Source: Phaseolus vulgaris (Eukaryota > Streptophyta > Magnoliopsida > Fabales > Fabaceae). From it: a DNA stretch of 64,000 bases. Made by a program: the position numbers and the translations under genes. The notes beneath the pieces are model-generated. The model was not told where the DNA came from. It worked only from the letters and a program-made list of their open reading frames with translations, and searched no databases. This document shows, piece after piece, positions 11,841-23,935 of this stretch. The DNA lies in the NCBI RefSeq assembly GCF_000499845.2, contig NC_023750.2, positions 7,903,082 through 7,967,081 of the forward strand, given 5' to 3'. Every line of letters begins with the position of its first letter. Position 1 is the first letter of the stretch.

Positions 11841-12335
11841 ATGAACTTCAACACCACTCTTCACTCCCATGATCATGCTCTTCTTCAATCCATTCAACAT
11901 TTCCTCCTCGACGATACCCAAGACTTAAATGCTCTCGCGGCGGTTTTGGCCTCACCCGACGGCGTTTCACCTCGGCAGAGCGACGGCGGATCCACCTCCA
12001 CCCTTTTCACCTCCGCCGTTAACTCTCCATCAGCCTCGCTAGGACAGTCAACAACCACCTCCACGGCGGCGCGTGGAGAATATACGGTGGCGCGTGGCGG
12101 TAACGCGCCTTACCAGAACTTCAAGGGAGTGAGACGCAGACCTTGGGGGAAGTTTGCGGCTGAGATTAGAGATCCGAAGAGAAACGGCGCCAGAGTTTGG
12201 CTTGGGACTTACGAGTCGGCTGAGAGTGCGGCTTTGGCTTATGATCGAGCCGCTTTTGAAATGCGTGGCTCCAAAGCTAAGCTTAATTTTCCTCATTTAA
12301 TTGGAAGCCATGAGCCAAGCCATGAGCCAAGCTAA
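11841..12335 (+). CDS. AP2/ERF transcription factor, group IX-like, short C-terminus (164 aa)
   Basis: Intronless gene, divergent from and paralogous to the ERF gene at 7108-7743. The AP2/ERF domain covers about residues 94-152 ([51 protein letters not shown]) with ERF-type Ala and Asp. The N-terminal motif [12 protein letters not shown] (14-25) matches SIQHYLLE of the neighbour. A Ser/Thr/Gly-rich linker fills 40-90. The protein stops 10 residues after the domain motif PHLIG, ending HEPSHEPS, encoded by a 12-base tandem duplication. The basic helix-like tail of the neighbour is absent. Likely a nuclear GCC-box-binding regulator. The start is the first ATG after the TATA box; the second-domain architecture is clear, the orthologue is not. 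Confidence 0.92.
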   Translation: MNFNTTLHSHDHALLQSIQHFLLDDTQDLNALAAVLASPDGVSPRQSDGGSTSTLFTSAVNSPSASLGQSTTTSTAARGEYTVARGGNAPYQNFKGVRRRPWGKFAAEIRDPKRNGARVWLGTYESAESAALAYDRAAFEMRGSKAKLNFPHLIGSHEPSHEPS

Positions 12336-13436
12336 GATATAATACTATTTTTTTAATGAGAAAGGATAAAAATATCGATTCCAAGAAAATGATACATTAC
12401 CATTCTATTCACAAATGCTGTACAATTATTTAAGTTAATCATTATTAGTTTTGTTAAGCAAAGGGCAAATGAATATTATTATTAGATCTCACTGGAGGAA
12501 CTTGGGGAAGTATGTAAAATTTGAGCTTCGTTAATTTGAAAAGAATGCATTATTATTTTAACCTTAATTAAATTTTATAAAATTGATAAAAATAAAATTT
12601 ATATTCATTTATATACTATCAAATATTATAATTTTAATATAAGTGAGATTTACAAATTGTAAATCTAAGTCCCCTAAAAAAAATAAAGCAACAGACCATC
12701 AGAACTTCATCACTTTCTTTTTTTCTTTTTCTTTTACGCCGCTCTCTTCTAAAGTTTCTCTCTTTTTAATTTCTTTCTCATATCTCATCTATTTCAAAAT
12801 CTGATCACATTATACTGTAGCTGAGGAATCAAACTACATTTTTACTCAATCAGATTTTCAAACAGAGTAAGTTTATTTTTACTTTAAAAATCCCTTATTA
12901 TCTGTTTTTCTCTATGATTTAATTATCAATCCTAGTGGGGTCAGTTGAGATAAGTGTTTTCCTCAACTTGATTAAGTTCATACTAAAATTTGGTAATTTT
13001 TGGATAACTTGCTTTAGATTCCTAAATTTTGTAGTGGTTCCCCTTGGTGAGGTAGAATTTCCATCAGAACAAGGAATTTCAGGTAAGGGAAACTAAATTT
13101 ATTTTTTAATAGCACCCTAGGCTAGAAGAGTTGGATGTGGAGTGAACGTGGTCCCAATATTCAATTTATCTTGTAGGGATGTTGTTTCTTTATATATCAT
13201 GTTTGTTTTTACATTGTTTAAACTTGTAAAAATATTAGATTTTGATGGTTTAGTATTTAAGTGTTAAATAAGATTTAAATATCGTGGATTGTGTTTTGAA
13301 TGATACTATATGATGAAAATGATATGGAATTGAATTCATACATTTGGGACAATGTATAGACTGATGTTTGGTTGTGTATTAAGTATTGATGCGTATGTAG
13401 TAAGAGAGATCTCCGAGCTTCACTGATAATCTAAGT
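12336..13436. other. Spacer between ERF gene and CACTA element
   Basis: No coding sequence supported. 12690-12790 is pyrimidine-rich (TTTCTTTTTCTTTTAC...), like a transcribed leader. Together with 24008-24600 on the other side of the CACTA element this region may be one older interrupted unit, possibly an LTR or untranslated region. I could not identify it. Confidence 0.4.
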
Positions 13437-13567
13437 CACCACTACAAAAAAAATATGTTTATTAGGATGGGCCAAAAACGGACGCTAACCATAAAAAACG
13501 AACGCAACAGTGTAACTATCGTGGGCTTAACGTTAATGGAAATTTCGAAGCTAATGTGCTCGATGTA

Positions 13568-13975
13568 AAAATATTGGCGGGTGAGGGCGACACATTGATG
13601 TCTTTTTTGCGTAGGTCAAGCCTACAAGGAGGTGACACAATTTTTAAACTAGCGTGGGTTTGACCTACATGTTGTCCACACAAAATGATATTTATTTAAA
13701 GGAGCGTGGGCTTAGCCTTCAAGGTGTCCACACATTTTTAAAGAAGCATGGGCTTAGCCCTTGTGAGTGTCACACATTTTTAATGAAGCGTGGGCTTAGC
13801 CCACGTGAGTGCAACACAATTTTTAAACTAGCGAGTGTTAAGCCTTCATGTTGGCCACAAATTAGTGTGGGCTTAGCCTTCAAAATATATTTTATATTAT
13901 TTGTTTAAAGAAGTGTAGGCTTAGCCTATAAGTTTGCCACACAAAGAAGCGTGGGCTTAACCTACACTTTCATAA
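13568..13975 (+). repeat. CACTA left subterminal repeat array
   Basis: About eight imperfect units of roughly 50 bp with the core GCGTGGGCTTAGCC followed by a TGTCACACA-type spacer and TTTTTAA (clearest at 13700-13830). Arrays like this are the binding sites for the element's regulatory (TNPA-type) protein in known CACTA elements. The open frame at 13654-13908 is a by-product of the repeats. Confidence 0.75.
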
Positions 13976-14084
13976 GCTCAAATAACGGGTAGTCCAGTTT
14001 CCAGTTTCATCTGATTATAATTAAAAAGAAAAATATTTTTTTATTAAAATAAATCAAAATTACATTAACTAATGTGGTAAATAG

Positions 14085-14770
14085 TAGTCTACAACTGTTC
14101 TCGCCGATTGACTAAGCGACTGGTTAACTCAAGGTTGAATGCTCCCTCCTGAATCTATCCCTTCTGAAACTGAATTCGTGAATCTTTGTCGCACCAAAAT
14201 TAGGCTCCGCTGAGACAGAGAGCGCCCTACCTGTTGATTAGACTCCGACGATCAAGTCAGTTAGGGCTCACTCAAAAGTAACTAGTCAAAAAAGTGCGTA
14301 AAAAATAATATACCTTTATTTGGAGACTCACTCTCCTTTTATTGTCGTACATGCCACATGAAACTATTCTCACTGGAGATAAGTAAATCTTAACCGAAAA
14401 TATTCTAAACATATTAATCTTTTTACATGTAACAGAAAAACTACCTGCCATGGTCACCAGTGATCTTCAGGTACCATCCGCAGGCCCTATTCTATTACCT
14501 CCGCATAACCCTATTTCAACTTCAACGGAGTGAGTTACAACAACTAGCCTCGTGTAACAAATATGCAACAAAAAATATGCAATGGGAAATATCTCATATA
14601 TTCACAACAAACATGTCAAATGTAACAACATTATATTTACTGCCCCCAAATATATTTATAAGCGGGTGCACATATAAATTATTATTGGCAACGTCCCTAA
14701 CGTGCACCATGGTCCTTCCCTGAAAGGGGCCATCTGCACAGGTCCATCTAAGACCATCGATCGAGCTGAC
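14085..14770. mobile_element. LTR-derived segment a, nested in CACTA
   Basis: Homologous over several hundred bases to 15160-15800. Shared landmarks in order: AGCGCCC, ACTCCGACGATCAAGTCAGT (about 14245), a TTTATTGTCGTACATGC block, ACCTGCCA...CACCAGTGA and GCAGGCC...ATTCT. The same CTCCGACGATCAAGT landmark is in the LTR-like sequence at 62924 onward. Ty3/gypsy-type LTRs of plants often look like this, but no pol coding sequence is nearby to confirm it. Confidence 0.55.
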
Positions 14771-15159
14771 CTCTCATACCTCAAAGAATCGAGCACACGA
14801 AAATGGTACTGAGAGCTGAACACTGGTCAATACAACAACCAATAACCTAAGTTTTTTTTTTAAATTGAAAAGGTTATCCATTTCCAATAACATTATCGAA
14901 CCAAACTTATCACGGCTAAAAAATTTTCAAAGCCAATAAATTTTCACCGTCCAGAATGTTTTGAACATAAATCTTCTCATTTCACACACTTTTTTTCCAC
15001 TTTTTAATACACAACCCACAACCATTTCCTACATAATTGCTTTAATATATATTATATACACGCAAAAGTGTATATATAATATTGACACCTTTCTTATTAA
15101 CATCATGATATTACACTTATTGCAAATATAAACTACTTTTTCTAGTTTAAAACGGGATT

Positions 15160-15985
15160 GCGGTGATGGGCCATGTTCTTGCCGGTTGACTTGGTCGTCG
15201 GTAGACTTCTGCAAACGAGCTCGGACTATGTCTGCATCGTGGTGGAACTTGTGCTTTCCTTAATGTCTGGATGTTGTTCCTGTTGAGACAAAGGGCGCCC
15301 TAACGGCCGATCGGACTCCGACAATCAAGTCAGTACAGGAGTTATAAGAAACAAGAAGTATCTAATATAATGCTTAATAAAGTGTTAGCCAAGCGTTAGA
15401 AACAATGTACCTTCACCTAGGGTTTCAACCCTTTTTTATAACCGCACATGCAGCAGTTGCACTTGAGATAAACAAATATTAACTGACAATAAGCACATTA
15501 TCTTATATCTTTAACAGAAAATCACCTGCCACATGCACCAATGACCTTTAGATGCTAAACTGCAGGCCACATTCTGTTATACATACACCTCTCTATCTTT
15601 TTAGGGTTAACAACAGGTATTTTATGTGCAACAAACAGATAAAATATCTGTTTATCTTTTATCTCCAAAATCACAACAGATAAAATATCTCTTTATATTT
15701 TATCTTATATCTTTATAAAATATCTCTTTATATTTTATCTTATATCTTTATAAAATATCTCCTTATATTTTATCTTTAAACACATGCAACTTGAATTTAA
15801 ATCATAGCACATCATTAGAAAACTAGGCCCATTAACCAAACAGGCCCAACACCGCTACCTTGACTCTAAGTCCATGGCCGAGTTGACCTTTGTCCTACCC
15901 GAGAACCAAGTAGTAGCCGGTCCAAGACCGAGGACCGAGTTCCTATCCGGTACAGGCCAGAATAAGGGATGAACCCTAGTTCTAT
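15160..15985. mobile_element. LTR-derived segment b, nested in CACTA
   Basis: Diverged direct copy of segment a (AGGGCGCCC, ACTCCGACAATCAAGTCAGT near 15322, TTTTTATAACCGCACATGC, ACCTGCCACATGCACCAATGA). It could be the second LTR of one small element whose interior is only about 400 bp (14770-15160), or a second solo LTR. A short repeated ATAAAATATCTCTTTATATTTTATC block follows at 15640-15770. The right border near 15985 is placed where transposon-like coding sequence appears to resume. Confidence 0.5.
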
Positions 15986-16075
15986 TGCAAGACGACCATG
16001 CATAGATGTGTGAACTCCACGCCTAGCATTGTTATGTTTGATAACAAAATCATCCCTTCCTCTAGTCCTAGGCAT
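15986..16075 (-). pseudogene. Possible start of a second CACTA gene, interrupted
   Basis: On the minus strand an ATG at 16075 opens MPRTRGRDDFVIKHNNARRG, downstream of the TNP2-type gene in the same orientation. In many plant CACTA elements a second gene follows there. The reading frame merges into LTR-like sequence after about 30 residues. This is positional inference; I do not recognise the protein. Confidence 0.25.
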
Positions 16076-16158
16076 TTCTCCTGGAAAAAAAATGGCATCA
16101 TCAATTAAGTTAGGTACATTTTCATATTAGTTGTCGAATAATAAAAACATATTATACA

Positions 16159-19100
16159 TTAGTCATCAGTGTTTTCAAAGTCCCAATTGTCCATGTCATT
16201 GTCATCATGTTCTTCATCATCTTGACTTGATTCATTGACCTCATCTTCATCGTCATCATCACATACTATTTCGATAACATCATCATTGACGAGTTCAACC
16301 ATTAATGTGTCAGCTAAGTCTTCTACTTCCTCAATTCTTGTAATTGGTAACACGTTAGGCATTTCATCAAACTAATAAGGTAAATCATGTTGTATGTTAT
16401 CAACTTCAACATGACCTCAGGGTTTTGTTGTGATTACCACGCTCCACCCACGCAAGTTCCTACATATCTTTGGATAAGGAACATAGTAAAGTTGTCTTAC
16501 TTTTTGTGGAAGAATGAAGGGATCATATGGAATATATCTTCTACTCATCTTGAATGTTATATTCTGAATGAACTTTGGTGCCTCTATTATTGGTTGGATC
16601 AAACCAATCAAAAAAGAAAAGAGGATTCTTCTTACTTAAACCAAGATATTCTAATTTATAAATATGTTTGATGGGACCAAAGAAGTCATCTTGTCCTCCT
16701 TCAGTTACACCTTTTACATGCACCCCACAATTTGTGGTTTTCTTGCCTTCACTCCATGACTTTGTATGGAACTTGTATCCATTAACGAAGTACATGTTCC
16801 ACGATGTTGTAGATGAATTAGGTCCCCAAGCTAATGCTTTCCTGTTTGGGTCAATTACCCTATTCCTCTCATCATAAACCTATGAAATAGTCACATAGTT
16901 GTTAAACTAAATAACACTTACTAAGTTGTTAATTAAATAACACTTACGTAGTTTTTAAACCATTCTGGAAAATGTCTATGTATACTTTCCTCTTCGTTGT
17001 TGTTGTTAACTTGTAAGAACAATCTTGAAATAAATAAGTAATCAATCATACACTGTAATTTAAACATATTCAATACAAATTGTGTTGTACTTAACTTACT
17101 CAAGTATTGGTTTAACTTCATAGAAATTGATGACGATATGTACATGGGCAAAATGATATTCATCATCATTTAGCCAATACTTTTTGCATGATCCACTAGG
17201 GCGGCCACATTTGTTGAGAACGAACAATATTGATTCAACTCCCTCATTTGAACTAGTCCGAGGATCATTTCTCAAACTTGTATTTGACAACAAACTTACA
17301 TGTTGGAAATAATGAGAACAAAAATAAGTTATTTCACGGTGTACGTAGAATGCACATATTGAACCTTCTACCCTTGCTAAATTAGCCACTGATCATTTTG
17401 CATCTCTCATCAACCTACACCACATGTCAAGTTTTAAGTATTGAACAATAATTATGAACAATAAAATTGAGGATTGGGTGATTACCTTTCAAATGGATAC
17501 ATCCATCTGTATTGGACAGGACCACCAAGTATTGCCTCAGTAGGAAGATGAATAACCAAGTGTTCCGTTGAATCAAAGAAACCTGGTGGGAAAATTCTTT
17601 CCAATTTACATATAATGATAAATATATTTGCTTTCATTCGAATTAAATCATCCATCCTCAAAGAGTTACAACATAAATCTCTGAAAAATTGACTTATTTC
17701 AGCTATCGCACTCCAAACAAATTATGGTAATGACCGAAATGCAATTGGTAGTAAACATTCCATGAAGACATGACAATCATGACTTTTCATACTATGCATA
17801 CTCCCTTTATCAATGTTTGCACACTTGACAATGTTAGAGGCATATCCATAAGGAATTTTTAACTTTGTAATCCATTTATAAATTGATTTTGCATCTTTTT
17901 TTGTGAAAGTGTAGTTTGTCTTTGGCTTTCCTAACTTCCAATTTCGTAGCTGAACCAATTCCAAGTCACCACGTCCACAAAATTCAGCAACATCCATTCT
18001 TGCCTTGTGATTGTCCTTTGTTTTATCCTTGACATCCATCACAGTATTGAAGACATTATCAAAAAAGTTTTTTTCAATGTGCATGACATCAAGATTGTGT
18101 CTTAGCAAATTGTGTTTCCAATATGGCAGATCCCAAAAGATTGATCTTTTTTTCCAATTATGATATTGTCCATACCTTAATAAGGTATTAAATGGACCAT
18201 CAATCACCTTTGGAAAGTCTTGGATAAATTCCCACAATTGCTCTCCATTTAGGAAATTGGGAGGCTCATCCAATTCAATCTTGTTTTTCGTAAATCTCCT
18301 CTTGCTTCTCCTAAATGGATGATCAGTAGGCAAGAATCGACGATGACAGTCAAACCAACTACTTTTACCACCATGTGATAATGTAAAAGCTTTTGTGTCC
18401 TCCATACAATGTGTACATGCTAATTTCCCTTTTGTCCCCCATCTTGACAACATGTCATAAGCTGGAAAATCATTAATTGCCCACATCAAGCAAGCTCGCA
18501 TGACAAAGTTTTCTCTTGTAGAGATGTCATATGTCATTACACCTTCATTCCATAATTGCTTAAGATCATCAATAAGAGGTTGCAAGTAGACACTATTTTT
18601 TTAGTTGGGTTACTTGGGCCAGGTATGAGACAAGTTAGAAACATGTATGGTTTGATCATACACATTTCAGGGGGAAAATTATAAGGAGTAAGAAATACTG
18701 GCCAACAAGAATATGGGGATGTTGAAGCTTGGACATTAGGAGTGAACCCATCAGAACATAAACCAAGTCTCACATGTCGCGGGTCAACAACAAAACTTGG
18801 ATATATCTTATCAAAGTGCTTACAGGCTTCCCCGTCACATGGATGTCGCAGTATGCCATCTTCCTTTTTGTTTTCAAAATGCCATCTCATTTGCTTAGCA
18901 GATTCCACTGATGCATACAGTCTATGTAATCTTGGGATGATTGGCAAATAAAACATTATCTTCATTGGAATTTGTTTGTATCTTCCCTTGTCACCCTTAG
19001 GAGGAAAATACCGAGGAAGATGACAAAATTTGCATTCAGTTAAATGGTTGCCATCCTTGTAATATAACATGCACCCAACTTCACAACAATCAATTTTTTG

Positions 19101-19768
19101 GGCTTTCAACCCAAGACTTGATGCAATTTTTTTAGCTTCATAGTAGTTCTTTGGTATACAATTGTCTTTGGGAGCTACATCAACTAACAATTTTATGAAA
19201 TTGTCTAAACATTTTTCAAGAGTATGCCAATTGGTTCTAACTACTAGTAGTCTGATGGCTATAGATAATTTTGTTTGGTGGCACCATCATAAATGGGTTC
19301 ATTTGCAATTTCTAACATATCATAAAACCTTTGGGCTTCTGCATTAGGTGACTCTTCTACATATTCATCATCGTTGTCCATGTGACCATAATGACTTGTT
19401 ATGTCTGCTTCTTGCATGTATGCATCATACACCATATTGGTCATTGAACCAATGTTATCAACAAGTATCGTTCTTCCATGGCTACTGGATGCATAATCAA
19501 CATTGTCCTCACTTGACATCTCTTTTCCATGTTGAACCCATGCAGTGTAGTTAGGTTTAAAACCATGTTGTAGCAAATGAGCCCTCACATGTGATGGTGG
19601 AAGGATTTTCTCACATACACACTTTATACAAGGACACCTTATCCCTCCTTCTAAAGTATAAAAAGTTTGATCCATTACCTTTGAAACAAATTCACTCACT
19701 CCAGTAATGAATTGTTTGCTAAGTCTCCTTGAAGGATCAAGTCGTTCATACATCCAACTTCAATCCAT
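16159..19768 (-). pseudogene. TNP2-type CACTA transposase, multiply disrupted
   Basis: Protein parts appear in family order. The Transpos_assoc domain (19753-19480) has SWMYERLDPSRRLS and CPCIKC...LLQHGF. Next is the Transposase_21/TNP2 core: CCEVGCMLYYKDG, YFPPKGDKGRYKQ and RHPCDGEACKHFD at 19190-18600, then QPLIDDLKQLWNEGV to DVMHIEKNFFDNVFNT at 18590-17722. A DUF4218-like part with YRWMYPFER (17720-17470) and RVEGSIC (17389-17096) follows, then a DUF4216-like part (16795-16420), and last an acidic tail ending at 16159. Breaks: TGA at 19760-19762 where MDRSWMY is usual; a frameshift near 19262; a one-base deficit in an A-run near 18597; TAA near 17721; TGA at 17393-17395. A GT-AG intron probably joins 17470 to about 17410. 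The original protein would cut and rejoin the CACTA ends. Confidence 0.85.
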
Positions 19769-19789
19769 TTTTCTACATAGAATATATGT

Positions 19790-20800
19790 ATATAGTAGTG
19801 ATGAAATTATTAGTCAATATAACACCGCTCTGTGAGTAGTGATATATAAGAATTATCAAACAAAACTATCATACCATATCCTAATGGTGTGAAATTAGCT
19901 CCAATTAAATCAGTTTTTTTAATTGAACGGGTCTTGTGAAGTCATAGGATTTGTGTGTTTGCTTCAATAATATATTAGATGGAATAAACAAAACCCAAAT
20001 ACTTATCTCACCAGAAAAACTACAAAATTGACCTAAAGGGTCTTACCACTGGAGGAATCTTAAAAGTGATTTTTGAAGGAGCTGAAGTCCTTATGTGTTT
20101 ATGAGAGTCAACGGTCACTTCAAATTTGCACAAGCACAAACAAGATATATACAATTTAGCACAATGGAAAATATCAATTATATTCAACTTTTAAGTTTAA
20201 TTATTAACCCAATTATAAGATCAACAACATGAAGTTCAAGGAAAGAAAGAGATATATTGTTGGATATTAAAAATTAAGGAGAAATAGATTAAATTTTGAA
20301 ATAATTATATTATTATATTTTAAAATTAAAAAAATGCAACGTTAGTACAATGTTAAGATTGAGATATTGCATTGAACTTTTACTAAACAAAATAAAATGA
20401 TAGAAGAAAGGTAAATAAGTCAAATTTTGTATCCTAGAAAAAAAAATTATGATCTAAGTTAGATTCTAAATAGCTAAACCACGCTGCTTTGAGGTCATTC
20501 TTTAATTTCATGAATAGAATACCCTAATCACATTCTTTAAGATAAATTTTGGAGTGCATGACATGTGGACATGGATACTCAATCTTTTATATGTCCTTTA
20601 TTTGTGTTTACAGTGTACTAATATCACAAACTGCATGAATCATTTTTTTAGAGTAAACTTTTTTAGGTTTTTACTAAAAATAGTGATTAATTGATATTGA
20701 GAATGGATGGATTTTCACACACTCTCTCTCAAATCATTCTCTTAATATATACATAACTTTTTATTTATATAATCTTACTATATTTTCTAAATTTTATGTA
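19790..20800. other. CACTA interior upstream of the transposase
   Basis: AT-rich DNA without a supported frame; probably promoter and leader of the minus-strand transposase. Confidence 0.4.
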
Positions 20801-20829
20801 GTTTGTGCTTACACACAGTACTTGCCATA

Positions 20830-23110
20830 TGAGATTTAGCACAATTTAGGAGAATCACAAATTGACTAAAACAGATGTTGAAATAAGGGTGTAAATACTG
20901 CAGATTGATTGTACGGTAAATATAGAATGATTGAATAATAAATCTATATTTGTTTGTAAGAAATCCTAAAGTTAGGGAATTGGAATTATGAATTTATTTA
21001 GTAGATTTGCTCCAGATTTAAAGTCTTTATATCTAGAGATTATTTCTTTTATTTGAGGACATTTAATGCAGATTTTTTTCATTAGGTATTAGAGTTCTAG
21101 TCATTGTCTCTGTTTTTATCACTTATGGCCTTTAAGAGTGTGCAACCTTAATTGATGCACTTATTGTAACAGTCTTTATTGTTGTTTTCTCATAAAATCA
21201 CCTATTACACAATCAATTGCTGATTTGCATCTCCATAATGTCTAATCCAAAATCAACAGAGGTAGGATTCAATATTAAAAAGGCTGAAAAACCTCCTGGG
21301 AACACTTTGAGAAACTCTTAAAAATATTTCCCTCACTTCAAGAAGATCCCAAATGGCCTCATTTATAGAATATTTGGGTTCACAACTTTTGTATATATCC
21401 ACAATCCAAATAGAGACAAACTTCATCTAAAAAAGGTTGCTAGATTTCTTGGTTATTCAATTTTTTTTATCGACAAAGAATAAATCAAATTAAAAGGGGA
21501 CACTTTAAGGGTGTCCCAACCTTTTAACATAAGTAATTTTAGGCTTTGTGATAGTATTATGAATGACACACATCATTCTTATCATAGATACATAAGCCCA
21601 AAAACTTACCCACCAACTTACTAAAAACACACCAGAGCAACCCAAAGTTACAAATCCCTACTGCATAGTAAGAATGCCTCTGCCTACATCAAGATATCAT
21701 TGCAATAGCTATTACTTCATGGTTCTGCAACACTTTATGCAGCTAAAAAAAACATCTAAACACCAAAAAGCTTCTCCTAACAAATAGTAGACCATGCACC
21801 CTTCATACCACTACATTGCATCAATGTTAGACTTGCAGAAATGTTCAAAAAATCCACATAAAAGTCCTTGCAATCGGACCAAAAAAGATAATCTTCTAGG
21901 CACACTTAAACCTTGAGCGTGTGTCAAGACCTTCTAAAGAAAAGGCATGTAAACCACCCATATGCATTATAATCATCCAATACTACACCAAGAGCTACAC
22001 TAGCTGTAGTAAAGCAAAACCAATAAATACCAAAAACATAAACCCCTAAGAATTGTTATAGCTGTAACGGGTATGAGCCAGAATATATACCATTTGTACT
22101 GGACCCAAAAAAGAGACATAACACCTATTGGTTATCTACTTAACACCACCAATCAACAAAAGAGGAATCAACTTGATGGTAAGCCAACTGGTCCACCATG
22201 CAAATGAACCTAATTTTTCAGTTTTCCTTTGTACTATACCACCAATAGCATGAATATAGGCTCCAGACATATGTTATTCCTTAATCTTCTATGCCTCTTA
22301 ACCAACCCCAATCCCTTAACCAGCAAGACCTTACAACTTCTTGAACTAGCATTCTGGTCCATCTAGCTGCCCACACCATACAACAATATCACCTCATCAG
22401 CTTCTTACCTCCACAACCTCTTCTCATGAGCCATCCTGCACTAATCTAACCAGCGCCTGCACAATCTAACCACCCAACACAAATCAGCATGTGCACCAAT
22501 CTAACCGTTAACATAGGCCTTCAATAAGTTCCACCTATACCAACCCCTACAAGGTGCATAACTCCATAGTCTAAGTTCACAACTCCAACCAATGTTTCGT
22601 TCAGCACTATGGTCCATCCATAACCTTCCTACTCATTACCCAACATAAGTAGCACCTGCACCAAGCTAGTTGCTGCCTTGGTAAACACTGCATGATCCTT
22701 CCATCAACCATTCCAGACCTTCTGATATCCCTCTGCTAGTATGGGAAAATGCTAAGGCTTCTTGGTTATTCAATAACTCATTCATAAAGTCTTTTGTTTT
22801 TCCATATGCTCCAACTAAAGCCTCCAAGAATAAACTTACAGTTAATATAATTATTGTTGGGGCAGAATTAGAAATTGAAACTAATAATATCATTGATGCT
22901 ACTGAACTACAATAAAAAAACACTGGAATATGGCAACATATAAAAGCAAATATGCACCCTCTATAAAGAGAATATGGCAACACAAAAAAATTCACATATC
23001 CATCAAGTTGGCACCACAATCCTCTCATCAAAAAAACCAGCTTAATACTACCCCTCCAATACCTACACCAACCCCTACCTTGTCTTCTAAGCCCCTGCAC
23101 AATCACACTT
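20830..23110 (+). mobile_element. Ty1/copia remnant, itself interrupted
   Basis: A degenerate primer-binding site, AGGTATTAGAG, lies near 21085 after an LTR-like stretch. A short gag-like start (MSNPKSTE) lies near 21238. Then comes a clear copia integrase-to-RT linker segment, with YRIFGFTTFVYIHNPNRDKL at about 21364-21424 and VARFLGYS just after. The reading continues after the retroposon at 21462-22758 (about 22775-22950), with stops. The element is short and deleted. It sits inside the CACTA transposon, so it inserted later. Confidence 0.55.
21462..22758 (-). mobile_element. Retroposon with 16-bp target duplication
   Basis: The sequence TTCTTGGTTATTCAAT is present at 21446-21461 and again, identical, at 22759-22774. 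The left edge begins with a T-run, TTTTTTTTATCGACAAAG, which on the minus strand is a poly(A)-type 3' end. Long target duplication plus A-tail indicates LINE-machinery insertion, about 1.3 kb, into the copia remnant. I could not read a protein family from it: it may be a 5'-truncated LINE tail or a retrocopy of another transcript. Confidence 0.65.
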
Positions 23111-23716
23111 CATGAACCACAACACTCACTTTCTCCTTCAGTTCCCTAAGCAATAACAATTCTGCAGCAACCAAAAGACTAGAAAGCCTTCTATTTAATT
23201 GTTGCAACATGTCTAATTCACCAAAGGTCCATACTAGTTTCAAAGCCTTGCCACTGGTTTTGCTCCACCCAAAGAGTGGATCTCACAGTCCACACCAAAC
23301 CTCTTCCTATACAAAATCCTCCGTAGCCTCCAGAACCCAAAATTCTTGGTCCAAGGATTAAGTTGTTTCTACCATGGTGAATTACAAACCTAGGGTAAAA
23401 TAAAATTACACAATATACATAAAAAGAAAGAAATTGGGAAAACCTAGGGTTGAGATTGAAAAATGAAGGAAATGTGAAACTCACGGTCACAGTTCCACGG
23501 TTACACGGTCGCACATTCCCACGATCGCGTTCTCATGTTCGCACGCTCTCGACTACTCCATCGCTGTTGAGTACGAAGGTTCTCACGCACTGCTCAAGCT
23601 CGCACCACGCATTGCTCAACGACTCTGCTGAAGCTTCGAAAAGTTTAAAAGTATCGTGGAGTACAAACGTTTTCCACGCATCTGGAACATATTTGAAATA
23701 AATAAAAATTAATTAT

Positions 23717-23935
23717 TTGCGTAGGCTCAACCTTCACAATTTTATTATTATTTAAATTTAATTTTAAAATGGATAGTGTGGGCTTAGTCTTCGAATTTTT
23801 AAATTTTTATTATTATTTATATTTTCAGGAGTGACGGTTTGACCAACGCAACCCTTTTTTTTTTAAGTTTACGTGAGTATAAGCCACGCTTTCTCACGTT
23901 TTATATGTTTTTTTAATAACGAAGGTTTGGTTGAT
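23717..23935. repeat. CACTA right subterminal repeats
   Basis: Units such as GCGTAGGCTCAACCTTCACA (23719), GTGTGGGCTTAGTCTTCGAA (about 23777) and GTGAGTATAAGCCACGCT (about 23873, reverse core) match the left array. This supports one element spanning 13440-24007. Confidence 0.65.

Noticed and set aside
13654..13908. 84-codon frame with repeated ERGLSL/KHGLSP-type words
   Set aside because: Created by the CACTA subterminal repeat array.
22666..23106. 146-codon minus-strand frame with hydrophobic stretches
   Set aside because: It spans the join between the copia remnant and the retroposon, so it mixes two unrelated insertions and reads the copia part antisense.
23218..23701. Overlapping frames on both strands near 23.2-23.7 kb
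   Set aside because: Short, no domain, contains repeated CACGGTC/GCACG words; probably CACTA leader sequence.
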